Shown: positions 34,627-43,154 of the stretch, piece by piece
Position numbering within the stretch: position 1 is the first letter of the stretch
Layout: each line of letters opens with the position of its first letter
Assembly: GCA_026770025.1 (NCBI GenBank)
Contig: JAMXDE010000017.1
Span: 682,001-746,000 of the forward strand
Source: Craspedostauros australis
Taxonomy: Eukaryota; Bacillariophyta; Bacillariophyceae; Mastogloiales; Achnanthaceae
Direction of reading: 5' to 3'
Length of the DNA stretch: 64,000 bases
Translations under genes and position numbers: made by a program
The notes under the pieces: model-generated
What the model was told of the DNA's origin: nothing
Database searches by the model: none
Seen by the model: the letters and a program-made list of their open reading frames with translations, nothing else

Positions 34627-37600
34627 GTGGAACCCCGAGTGCCGCCGTCAAGCATAACCCACCCGCATGTCGAGCACTGTCTTCGCAGGGCAAGAGTGAT
34701 GGACGGTAGCCAGGGCTACATCATATTGGACTCAGGGGCGGACGGCGACATCGTGCATGCATCCGGATGGGTGGTGACCCGAAAACACAAGCAGACTTTC
34801 CAAGCCCGCGGGGCGACGATGGAATCGCAAATCGAGACTTTCCAGATGGTCGACGCGGTGGCAGCATATGAATCACCCACAGGGGATGTGGTTCTGATCA
34901 AGGCAAACTACGTGGCGCTCGACGAGCACCCAAGGCAGACAGAATCGTTGATGAATACTCATCATATGCGCGCGTCCGGACTGAACGTCTACAATCGCCT
35001 ACTTCAACACCAAGGGCAGCAGCGCATCGCGTCAGGGGGGATCAGTATACCACTGGCCAATCATGACGGCAACACTCTGCGCATACCCATACGAAAACCG
35101 ACGGCTCACGAGCTCGATAACACTACTAAGCATATCACGATATGCGACAGACACCAACGACTTCGGCGTAACAACCAACGGGTTGACTTCGGCGAAGTGT
35201 TCAAGCATCTCCCACAGCAGGTGGTTGAGAAGACCATGGCGGCATCAACCCAGCTGGCGGACAAACCGATAGAGGCTGAGTCAAGACTCATCCCACGGCA
35301 ATACCGTACACAGCGCGCAGGGGTGTTGCAACCACACAGACTACATGGAAGAGTCGACACCGATCCATTCTTTTCCACTATCCAGTCGATCCGACACTAC
35401 AAATGCTTCCAGCTGTTCATACACAGCGAATCCAAGCTGATTTGGACCAAGCCACTCCGACGGGAGGCGATGGCGCCAGGGGCGCTGACCGACTTCATCC
35501 TCAACGTTGGAGCACCAGACCTACTCATTTCCGACAATTCACAAGTGCAGTCGGGCAAGGCATGGAAGGCGGTAACATCCAAGCACATGATCAAGCATTC
35601 GTTCACAACGCCAATGAACCAGAACCAGAACCGAGCGGAACGCGCTATCGGAGACATCAAGCGGCACGCGTACCAACTCATTTGGGCGGCATCTGCGCCA
35701 CTCGAATTCTGGTGCTACGCTGTTCAGCACGCTGTCGACGTTTGGAACTTCACGGCCAAGGCAAGCATCCAATGGAAGACGCCGATCGAACTTGCTCGGG
35801 GCAACACACCTGACATCTCTATGTTTCGTTTCACTTTCTTCCAGCCGGTGTGGTTCTTCGAACCGATGACGAAGTTCCCGGCTCATCCCTTCAAGCCAGG
35901 ATATTTCCTGGGAATCGCATGGGATCACGGCGATCCATTTACATACCACATCTGGTCACCGAAGGCCGACGACATCAAGAAAGGCACAGCACTCGTCCGG
36001 AACATCGTGAAACCGCGAATTTTGGAGAATGCAGAAGTGCCACGGATCACTGACGCGGAAATACAGCGGATCGCTCGACTCGACCTCATACACTACAAGA
36101 CCAGGGGCGCTTCGGGGGACAGGGCACGCACCAAGACGATGCCAGCTGAGCTCGCTCGACAGGTCCGAGAGGCCATCGACGCGATTGCTGTGCGGTCAGG
36201 GGCGGCGGCTTGCATTCCGGAACCTGGACCTGAACGGGTCAGGGGCGTCGAGGTCGACGCAAATACTACTCCATCGGAGGATCAATGGTTTGGGCGGCCG
36301 AACATCGTACCAGATGACGATGGCATGCGCGGACAGGACGCCGCTGGCATGATATCGGATGACGACGACGACGGCGACGACATTCCAGATGACGACATTC
36401 CAGATGACGACATCTCAGTGGAGTCCGACGGCTCGGCGGCGGAACCTATGCCGGATCCACCGGAGCAGCGGACTCAGGGGCGTCAAAGCTCTCTTGCAGA
36501 GCGCGAACACGATGAAATGTTTCAGAATCAGGTCGACAAGGTCGATCCAAACGAGCAAGACATCACCAGCATCATCGGACACAGCTTCCGAGACGGACAT
36601 CTACACCTTCACGCGAGGTGGGACAGCGATGACACACAATGGTTTCGATATGATATCCTACGGGCGGATCATCCGGAGCTCGTGGCTCGCTACATTGTCG
36701 CGAACAAGCCTACTCGACACGGACGGCACAATCGTCAATCGCAAACGATGTTGAAATGGGCAACCCATGCACTACGAGCGATCAGACGGCGCATCCAACG
36801 AATAGAGCGCACGCATCAATTCTCGATCGACGGCAACGACAACGTGACAATCATACGACGGGTCCGGCCAGGAAAGAAGAAGCAGAAGAAAGACTTCTTC
36901 GCAACTGTATTTCAATACGGAGTCGAGGTTCCACGCAACATGAAACACGCTTTGCAACTCGATCAGGCCAACAACAACGACATGTGGAAGGCAGCAGCCA
37001 AGAAGGAGATCGATGCACTCATCGAGCTCGACTGCTTCGAATTCCATCCGTCAACACATCGACCATCATCCGAATACCAGAGCACGAAGCTCAGACTCAT
37101 CTTCGCAGTCAAGCAGGACCTGAGACGCAAGGCACGACTCGTGGCGGGAGGACACCTCATCGAGCTGGCAGATAACATCCGTGTCTACTCATCGACAGTC
37201 AAGTCGACCAGCGTGAGAATACTCGACGTCATCGCCGACGCGAACAAACTGGACCAGCTCTGCGGCGATGTCGGCAACGCATTCGTCAACGCATATACCA
37301 ACGAGAAGATATACGCAACAGCGGGCAAGGAATTCGATCACCGGGAAGGCCAGACAATTGTGCTCAAGAAAGCATTGTACGGGCTCAGATCCAGTGCACA
37401 ACGATTCCACGCACACTTTGCGAACACACTATCCTCGATGGGATTCAAGCCATCACGACATGACCAGGACGTATGGATCAGACTTCGCGACGAGTCCGGA
37501 TATGACTACATCTGCACACATGTGGACGACTTCAAGATCGTGGCAAAGGACCCACAGAAATATATGAAGTCCATCCAGCAGGTATACACGATCAAGGACA

Positions 37601-38610
37601 TCGGACCTCCCAAGTACTACCTTGGGAACGACTATTCCAGGAATGCCAAGGGCAAATGGAGCGTTGGATGTGACAAGTACATTGCCAACGCACTGGACAA
37701 AGTCGAGCGCCAACACGGGCAGCTACACAACCAGCACGTTCCTATGCGGAACAAGGATCATCCAGAGACGGACGATACCGAACTACTAACACCTGACGAG
37801 CAACAGCAGTTCCAGCAGCTCATCGGCATGCTGAACTGGGTCGTTCAGCTTGGACGTTTCGACGTCGCATTTGCAACTTCTTCACTTTCACGTTTCACTG
37901 CATCACCACGCAAGGGACATCTCGTGCGAGCGCTCAAGATATGGGGCTATCTCAAGCACAAGGCCACCCTCCGCACGCAGATCGACTCCAAGCCAATGAT
38001 ATTCGACAACTTCCCATCGACTCCATCCAATCCGAAATTGGTGGCGCAAATGAAGGAGGAATACCCAGAAGCTATGGAGGACCTTGACAGCGGTGCTCCA
38101 GCGGCAATCTACCCGGAACTACCAATGTATGCATTCGTGGACGCGGACCATGCTCATGATCTGGTCACGCGGCGATCCAACACCGGCATCATTCTTTTCC
38201 TTGGCAGAACGCCTGTCTACTTCTCCAGCAAGCGGCAGACATCGGTTACCACATCGACATACGGCGCGGAATTCAATGCACTGCGCTCGGTGACTGAAGA
38301 GATTATTGCACTCAGATATGCTCTCCGATCGCTGGGAGTTCATGTCAAGTCTCCAACCATCACATTCTGCGACAATAAGGCTGTGATCTCGAACACGACG
38401 ATCGCGGACAGCCTGCTACAAAAGAAACACGTGGCCATATCGTTCCACAGAGTGCGCGAGTCTGTTGGAGCCGGGATATTGGTCCCAATATACGTTCCTT
38501 CGAAACTCAACTTCGCGGATATGCTCACAAAGGCACTGGCACGGCCAGATCTAACCACTTTTGTCACAGCCCTGTTCTACGGAGGTCATCCTCAAGATCA
38601 AGGGGCGTGA
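34627..38610 (+). CDS. Pol-like part of the Copia element
   Basis: A long reading frame with domains in Copia order: an aspartic-protease-like segment near the start, an integrase core, a linker of low complexity with repeated DDDIPDDDI, the RVT_2-type reverse transcriptase, and an RNase H domain before the 3' LTR. Part of the element above. Confidence 0.9.
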   Translation: MEPRVPPSSITHPHVEHCLRRARVMDGSQGYIILDSGADGDIVHASGWVVTRKHKQTFQARGATMESQIETFQMVDAVAAYESPTGDVVLIKANYVALDEHPRQTESLMNTHHMRASGLNVYNRLLQHQGQQRIASGGISIPLANHDGNTLRIPIRKPTAHELDNTTKHITICDRHQRLRRNNQRVDFGEVFKHLPQQVVEKTMAASTQLADKPIEAESRLIPRQYRTQRAGVLQPHRLHGRVDTDPFFSTIQSIRHYKCFQLFIHSESKLIWTKPLRREAMAPGALTDFILNVGAPDLLISDNSQVQSGKAWKAVTSKHMIKHSFTTPMNQNQNRAERAIGDIKRHAYQLIWAASAPLEFWCYAVQHAVDVWNFTAKASIQWKTPIELARGNTPDISMFRFTFFQPVWFFEPMTKFPAHPFKPGYFLGIAWDHGDPFTYHIWSPKADDIKKGTALVRNIVKPRILENAEVPRITDAEIQRIARLDLIHYKTRGASGDRARTKTMPAELARQVREAIDAIAVRSGAAACIPEPGPERVRGVEVDANTTPSEDQWFGRPNIVPDDDGMRGQDAAGMISDDDDDGDDIPDDDIPDDDISVESDGSAAEPMPDPPEQRTQGRQSSLAEREHDEMFQNQVDKVDPNEQDITSIIGHSFRDGHLHLHARWDSDDTQWFRYDILRADHPELVARYIVANKPTRHGRHNRQSQTMLKWATHALRAIRRRIQRIERTHQFSIDGNDNVTIIRRVRPGKKKQKKDFFATVFQYGVEVPRNMKHALQLDQANNNDMWKAAAKKEIDALIELDCFEFHPSTHRPSSEYQSTKLRLIFAVKQDLRRKARLVAGGHLIELADNIRVYSSTVKSTSVRILDVIADANKLDQLCGDVGNAFVNAYTNEKIYATAGKEFDHREGQTIVLKKALYGLRSSAQRFHAHFANTLSSMGFKPSRHDQDVWIRLRDESGYDYICTHVDDFKIVAKDPQKYMKSIQQVYTIKDIGPPKYYLGNDYSRNAKGKWSVGCDKYIANALDKVERQHGQLHNQHVPMRNKDHPETDDTELLTPDEQQQFQQLIGMLNWVVQLGRFDVAFATSSLSRFTASPRKGHLVRALKIWGYLKHKATLRTQIDSKPMIFDNFPSTPSNPKLVAQMKEEYPEAMEDLDSGAPAAIYPELPMYAFVDADHAHDLVTRRSNTGIILFLGRTPVYFSSKRQTSVTTSTYGAEFNALRSVTEEIIALRYALRSLGVHVKSPTITFCDNKAVISNTTIADSLLQKKHVAISFHRVRESVGAGILVPIYVPSKLNFADMLTKALARPDLTTFVTALFYGGHPQDQGA

Positions 38611-38766
38611 CAGCTTTCACTGTACTTCTTACCTCTTTACTAATCGTATTAATCAAATACTGGTCGGAGATTGTCCTCGGACAACTCACAATAAAACAAC
38701 AAGAGCTCCGACCAGGGCACGCAACAACGGGCCAATCAGTCTCAGTAGTTACTTGCACGTTTGACA
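38608..38766 (+). repeat. 3' LTR of the Copia element
   Basis: 159 bp, same as 32920-33078. Followed by GTAAG (38767-38771), the right copy of the target duplication. Confidence 0.95.
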
Positions 38767-38885
38767 GTAAGGAGGGGCCAGCATATCCCAACCTCGTCAT
38801 CAAGGTCGCACGCAGCGTGGCGAATTACAGCACCAGCCGTGCTGTCGTTCACGGCAGGGCCACCAACATATCGAGTTGCGCGTGA
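38767..38885 (+). pseudogene. Rossmann protein copy 1, C-terminal remnant after the element
   Basis: After the right GTAAG copy, bases 38772-38885 encode PNLVIKVARSVANY ... GRATNISSCA followed by a stop. This matches the C-terminus of copy 2 (IKMTRSAVNY ... GTATNISGCR). It confirms that the element lies inside the last part of a single host gene. Confidence 0.85.
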
Positions 38886-39444
38886 GAGCAAGAAAGATAA
38901 TGAGAATGAGAGGCTTGCTCAACTATCATGTCTGCGCATGTATGGTATATCTACGTGCAATGCTACTGGCCGAGTATCTCATCTTGTGAGAGGTGCACAG
39001 CCGCAAGCTGCAAACAATAGAACGAACGCAATGGCGATTTGAAATGCGTCATGGTAGACTACCCTACTTTCAAGAGAGTGCACTCATTTGACCGAAGTTG
39101 ATGGATCCAAACACTCTAAGGCAGCTCAATGCACATCAACAATTTTGTACGTACGAGTACGTAGGATGAGTAGACATTCCAGAGCATCCGAGTTGGCATC
39201 GTGCCGTGCTTGGATCGTAGGAGTGCAGTCGAAGATGAAGTACTATTTTTGACGACCATGCTGGTGAATTGCCATGAGTGGAGCGTCTGTCCTCAACGCA
39301 TTGGCACGAAGTGATGCTTGTGCAGAACACGGCAACGGTTGGATGTGGTTCAGCAAAAGGAGAGGACGGCAGAAGTGGACGCAAACGCTGCTCGGCATCG
39401 CCGCACGCTGCTGGAGCAGAGAGTTGTCGAACAAAAAGACACAG
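38886..39444. other. Intergenic
   Basis: No gene recognised. One TACGAGTA (reverse form of the octamer) lies at 39152-39159. The T-run that probably ends the tRNA transcript (AAAAA on the + strand) is at 39433-39437. Confidence 0.55.
39433..39437 (-). terminator. Pol III T-run after tRNA-Tyr
   Basis: Five T on the minus strand, eight bases past the tRNA 3' end. Runs of four or more T end RNA polymerase III transcription. Confidence 0.7.
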
Positions 39445-39537
39445 TCCGGTGAACCGGAATCGAACCGGTGACCGTTTGATGACCCTTGGTGTTGAAACCG
39501 CTACAGTCAAACGCTCTGCCAACTGAGCTATCACCGG
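39445..39537 (-). tRNA. trnY-GUA: tRNA-Tyr (GUA) with a 20-nt intron
   Basis: On the minus strand CCGGTGA pairs with TCACCGG to give a 7-bp acceptor stem, with discriminator A. GCTCAGTTGGCAGAGC forms the D arm. TTTGA pairs with TCAAA to give the anticodon stem, and CTGTAG begins the loop with anticodon GTA. ACCGGTTCGATTCCGGT is the T arm with a B box. The 20 bases between G37 and A38 (CGGTTTCAACACCAAGGGTC) are a canonical-position intron, as in tRNA-Tyr genes of most eukaryotes. Without it the tRNA is 73 nt. All stems pair. Confidence 0.96.
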
Positions 39538-40507
39538 ATGGCTGTATTCGTTACGTGCATCAAAGTTTAAATATGTTGTCAGAATTAGTTTTCTCCCAGC
39601 GTTTCGTTACCCATCTCGATTTGACAGTGCACATCAATGCACTTCGTTTACCTGTTTCCGTCCATGGGTCCAAGGAAGATCTCTTGTTGACCAAGTAGGC
39701 GCATACTCGACATAATCTTGGACCTGGAGCGAATGATCTGAGCTGGGGCCAATCTGAGCCGCCTCATGGCATACCATCAGTTCCATCGACCATGCGGAGT
39801 TCCAATCGTTCTCGCTCTCGCGTGTGCCTTGGAGTATCCGCACAGTCAGAAAGACTTCACGAATCGCCTCGGCTCAGCCGCAGGATACAACACGAGCACG
39901 GACGCAACCTCTGGCAGCCTCCGAAATTGTCGGAAAAGCCCCTTCCGCAAATGAAGCAACTGAAGCAACTGAAGCAACTGAAGCACTGAAGCAACTTCAT
40001 ACATTTCTGACAGACATGGGATTTCCTTGCCGTGGCTTAAATCCAAATGGAACCCATCCGCTGTGTATCGATGACACTTGCGCAATGCCCATCTCACAAT
40101 TCCTCTTTTCGTCACGAAGCTCCAATCGCATCACGAATAGCTCGTGCGTACGAATGGCAACCTCCTCGCTCAAGAGAACCCGAACTCCTCTCGCGTGGTT
40201 TCGCCATGCCTTCGGCTCTCCGTGACTGAGGTGTCAAACCAGGTCTCAGATGGTCTTGGGAACTTGCGCGTATTGCCACTCCCACCGCGTTGGTACCTCG
40301 GAGTATTCGTGGATGTCAGAATTCAGCAAGACCTCACAAAGTCGCAACCATCCTGCATCCACACTCTCCGCTCATAATACCAAGCAAGCGTCCATTTGCA
40401 AAAGCGCAACCACAATCATCGGTTCACATCAAACAACTGCAGTCACAAGAGCGTACATCCAGAACCGCAAGCACCACCACAAGCAACAACATCGCTCTCA
40501 AACAATA
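39538..40507. other. Intergenic before Rossmann copy 2
   Basis: No recognisable gene. It contains a GAAGCAACT tandem repeat (about 39951-39993) and, near 40450-40500, the A/C-rich leader of the next gene. An in-frame upstream extension of the next gene back to 40250 exists but looks noncoding. Confidence 0.5.
39951..39993. repeat. 9-bp tandem repeat GAAGCAACT
   Basis: About four and a half units, one with a single-base loss (GAAGCACT). Confidence 0.85.
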
Positions 40508-41461
40508 ATGGCTACGAACACGGATACGAACACGGATGCGGACGCGAGTTCGAGCACGAGGAGACTCTTCCGTTCCGTCTCCATGGATGGCACGACGGTG
40601 GTGAGGACACCATCAGTAGCATCGACGGTGTCGATCACATCAGCGGCGTCAGCGACAAACTTCCAAAAAGCCACGCAAAGGGAAACACCCCGTGAGCATG
40701 TGCTGGTTATTGGTGGCAGAGGTCCGACGGGGGTGGAGATCATTCGACAGCTTTCCACCCACCCAGCTGAACCGTCCATCTACGCCTTCTGCCACAACAC
40801 GTACGCGCCCAAGGGCGATCCCGGTATCTCCAAGCTGTGTTCCGGAGTCATCGAAGGCAACGCAAGCAGCAAGAACGATCTGGAAAACGCAATCCAGATG
40901 TCACAGGCAACCACCATCATCGTCTCGTTCTGCGACGTCGAAAGCATGGGACGCACAGATTTGCGCAGCACCAATGCCAAAGTCCTCTCGGAGATACTGA
41001 AGCAAGAAGAGAATTGTCACATCCAGGTCATGGTTCTCTCCGTCGTCGGTGCTGGTCCCACAACCGTCTATGGCGGGCGCTTCGGGACATCATTTTGGAA
41101 GAAACATAAGATGCGGTTTGTGCTCGTTGATCACACCCTGCAAGAGCTGGCTTTTCAACGCAACATCGGGGACCGAGTCGCCATCATCCGAACAACGGCT
41201 CTGAGAGACGAGAAAGCGAGGGGAAAGGTGCGAGTCTTCGGAGATTACGACAAGACGCCACGACGCAAAACGAACCGCAAAGATCTGGCTCTGTGGCTCA
41301 TCCACCAGATATATGACGCTGCCGAAACCGGCACAAGGAAGACGCCAGGATCTTCCTCTCCGTGCGAAGGATCCATCAAAATGACTCGCAGTGCGGTGAA
41401 CTATTGCAACAGTTCCCCAGTGATCCTTGGCACCGCAACCAACATCTCGGGTTGCCGTTAG
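40508..41461 (+). CDS. NAD(P)-binding Rossmann protein, copy 2 (intact paralogue)
   Basis: The ATG at 40508 gives 317 residues; the frame is open back to 40250 but that part is not protein-like. After a Ser/Thr-rich leader of about 60 residues comes EHVLVIGGRGPTGVEIIRQL, a GxxGxxG dinucleotide-binding turn in NmrA-like/atypical SDR style. ATTIIVSFCDVESMGRTDLRSTNAKVL, VMVLSVVGAGPTTVYGG, KMRFVLVDHTLQE and GKVRVFGDYDKTPRRKTNRKDLALWL follow. It is clearly paralogous to the split copy at 32101. No catalytic YxxxK of classical SDRs stands out. Substrate unknown; such proteins can be reductases or redox sensors. Confidence 0.88.
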   Translation: MATNTDTNTDADASSSTRRLFRSVSMDGTTVVRTPSVASTVSITSAASATNFQKATQRETPREHVLVIGGRGPTGVEIIRQLSTHPAEPSIYAFCHNTYAPKGDPGISKLCSGVIEGNASSKNDLENAIQMSQATTIIVSFCDVESMGRTDLRSTNAKVLSEILKQEENCHIQVMVLSVVGAGPTTVYGGRFGTSFWKKHKMRFVLVDHTLQELAFQRNIGDRVAIIRTTALRDEKARGKVRVFGDYDKTPRRKTNRKDLALWLIHQIYDAAETGTRKTPGSSSPCEGSIKMTRSAVNYCNSSPVILGTATNISGCR

Positions 41462-42131
41462 GACCATTCGTCCATTCATTCTCTAGATACTAGAGTGCCA
41501 GGACGCCTCCTCCCGACGCGACAGCAACAGGTTCCCGCGTCGAAGTATGCTCTCTTGAAGACAGCTTACAGCACTTCGGAATCCTTCCAATATAGGCAGA
41601 TTATTTCATTTTATCATAGAGGGCGTGGCATTGTTCAACAGAAGGAACGAAAGTGGCTGTATCATATTTTACGTGCTGAGCTGTTGCGGAAAGGAATTCT
41701 GTGCCCATCTCTCTTTCTCTCTGAAGAGATCTCCAAAAATCTAGATACGGATACGTAACTCGCGTGACACATTCCCCGTCATCGCATCATGAGTGACGTC
41801 TTCGTTCTTTCTTCTTCAACCAATGAACCAATCAGATCGCTCTGATTGTGCTCAACACGCGATTTACGGTCGGGTGGATCGGAAATCAGAGGGTTTGTGT
41901 CCGCCATTTTTTGTTTTGTGGTGATTGACGAAGGCGAAAAACGTGTGATCACTGTTGTTGCGTCTTGGCACACAACATGCGCGTGTTCATCAAGCATTCC
42001 TCTTCGCAGCTCGCCCCACTGTTTGCACTACTACCCGTCCCCGCGACGGCTCGTACCCATACCATCGTCATTCGAACATATTTCAAAACAACAGAACAGA
42101 ACAGAAACGAGCTACCACTTTCCCAGTCAAG
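41462..42131. other. Intergenic
   Basis: No recognisable product. A direct leader of A/C-rich sequence (ACAACAGAACAGAACAGAAACGAG) precedes the next gene. Confidence 0.5.
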
Positions 42132-42728
42132 ATGATGATGAAGTCGCTTTCCAGCTTCGCCATTATGGCATTGATCGCTGTGCTTTCGGTGTCAGAGGGT
42201 GATGCCTTCACCATCCCCAGGATCAACGTCAACAACGCTCCTGTCAATTCAGCTGCGGCTGGCAGATCGGTTGTGCTGCAAGCATCCGTCGCCGAACGGC
42301 CGGCCGAGACCGAGGCAGGACCATCCAATGGTGATGAAGAAACCGCAACTGCCCAGAACACCATCGCGATGCTGAAGGAGGAGATTGCCAAGCTCGAGAC
42401 GCAGATGGAAGAATCCTCCACGAAGATCGCGCAGTACGAAAAGGAAGTCGAAGAATCATCGTTGGAGATCATTGGTCTCAAGAGGGACATGCTGGATCGA
42501 GAGAAGGCATTTGACAAAGAGCTGTTCGACAAGGAAGAGCACATCAACAAGATCATTCTGGTCATTGAATACCACAAGGGGCGTTTCAACGAAAGGGAGA
42601 AGGTCAACGCAGAGTACACCCGCAAGCTCGAAGAGCATATCAGCGCTCTTGAAAGTGAACGTGAGAGTTTCAGATCCATGGCCAAGCAAGCCATCAAGGT
42701 TGCTGGTCGCCGCATGAAGTTCTGGTGA
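42132..42728 (+). CDS. Plastid-targeted coiled-coil protein, unknown function
   Basis: ATG at 42132, 198 residues. A signal peptide (SLSSFAIMALIAVLSVSEGDA) with DAF|TIPRIN, like the ASAFAP site, is followed by a transit-peptide-like Ser/Ala/Asn stretch. This suggests import into a red-type secondary plastid. From about residue 75 to the end, a nearly continuous heptad-bearing coiled coil (IAMLKEEIAKLETQMEESSTK..., KLEEHISALESERESFR) covers some 120 residues and is rich in Glu and Lys. No other domain is seen. It could be a structural or tethering protein in the plastid. Confidence 0.82.
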   Translation: MMMKSLSSFAIMALIAVLSVSEGDAFTIPRINVNNAPVNSAAAGRSVVLQASVAERPAETEAGPSNGDEETATAQNTIAMLKEEIAKLETQMEESSTKIAQYEKEVEESSLEIIGLKRDMLDREKAFDKELFDKEEHINKIILVIEYHKGRFNEREKVNAEYTRKLEEHISALESERESFRSMAKQAIKVAGRRMKFW

Positions 42729-43154
42729 ACCTAGCTCGTATCATTCGTACCATACGGATGTAACAGCCGCTTTTGAAACGAATAGATGGCGCTTATTGAG
42801 GCAAACAAACAAACAAACAAACAAACAAGAGAGATGAACAGAGACTGATGTAGCGGCGCCGAGACGGCGCAATTACGAGTCACGAGGCACACGGGACAAG
42901 AGATGAGGTGTTGCGGGATGAGAGGAACGCATCCCATTTGGAACAACTTCTTGGGTGGCGGAACAAGGTTGAACAGCAGCACACAAGAGTCAACTTCGAA
43001 TGAATGCGACGGCAGAGGACATACTGGAGTAGTGTAGCATAGCAATGGGTTCGCAGTCTTCTTCTTTGCTATTTATTGCACCAGTGTACGAGTACTCGTA
43101 GTCCTCATCCCATATCATGATAGCCGTGGTGTACTCGTAACATGCTGCTCTACT
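42729..43154. other. Convergent intergenic spacer
   Basis: It lies between the 3' ends of the + coiled-coil gene and the minus RING gene. It holds an (ACAA)n tract at about 42804-42831, the 14-bp palindrome TACGAGTACTCGTA at 43087-43100, and another TACTCGTA at 43132-43139. Confidence 0.65.

Larger units (their letters stand above)
32920..38766 (+). mobile_element. Copia-type LTR retrotransposon, looks whole, very young
   Basis: The element is 5847 bp, bounded by two 159-bp LTRs (TGACAG...TTGACA) that look identical base for base, and flanked by 5-bp GTAAG duplications. Gag-like coding sequence is at 33133-34509 and a Copia-order polyprotein (protease, integrase, reverse transcriptase, RNase H) at about 34627-38610. 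A short purine-rich stretch precedes the 3' LTR. The order integrase before reverse transcriptase marks Ty1/Copia, known in diatoms as CoDi elements. Identical LTRs suggest a very recent insertion. Confidence 0.95.
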
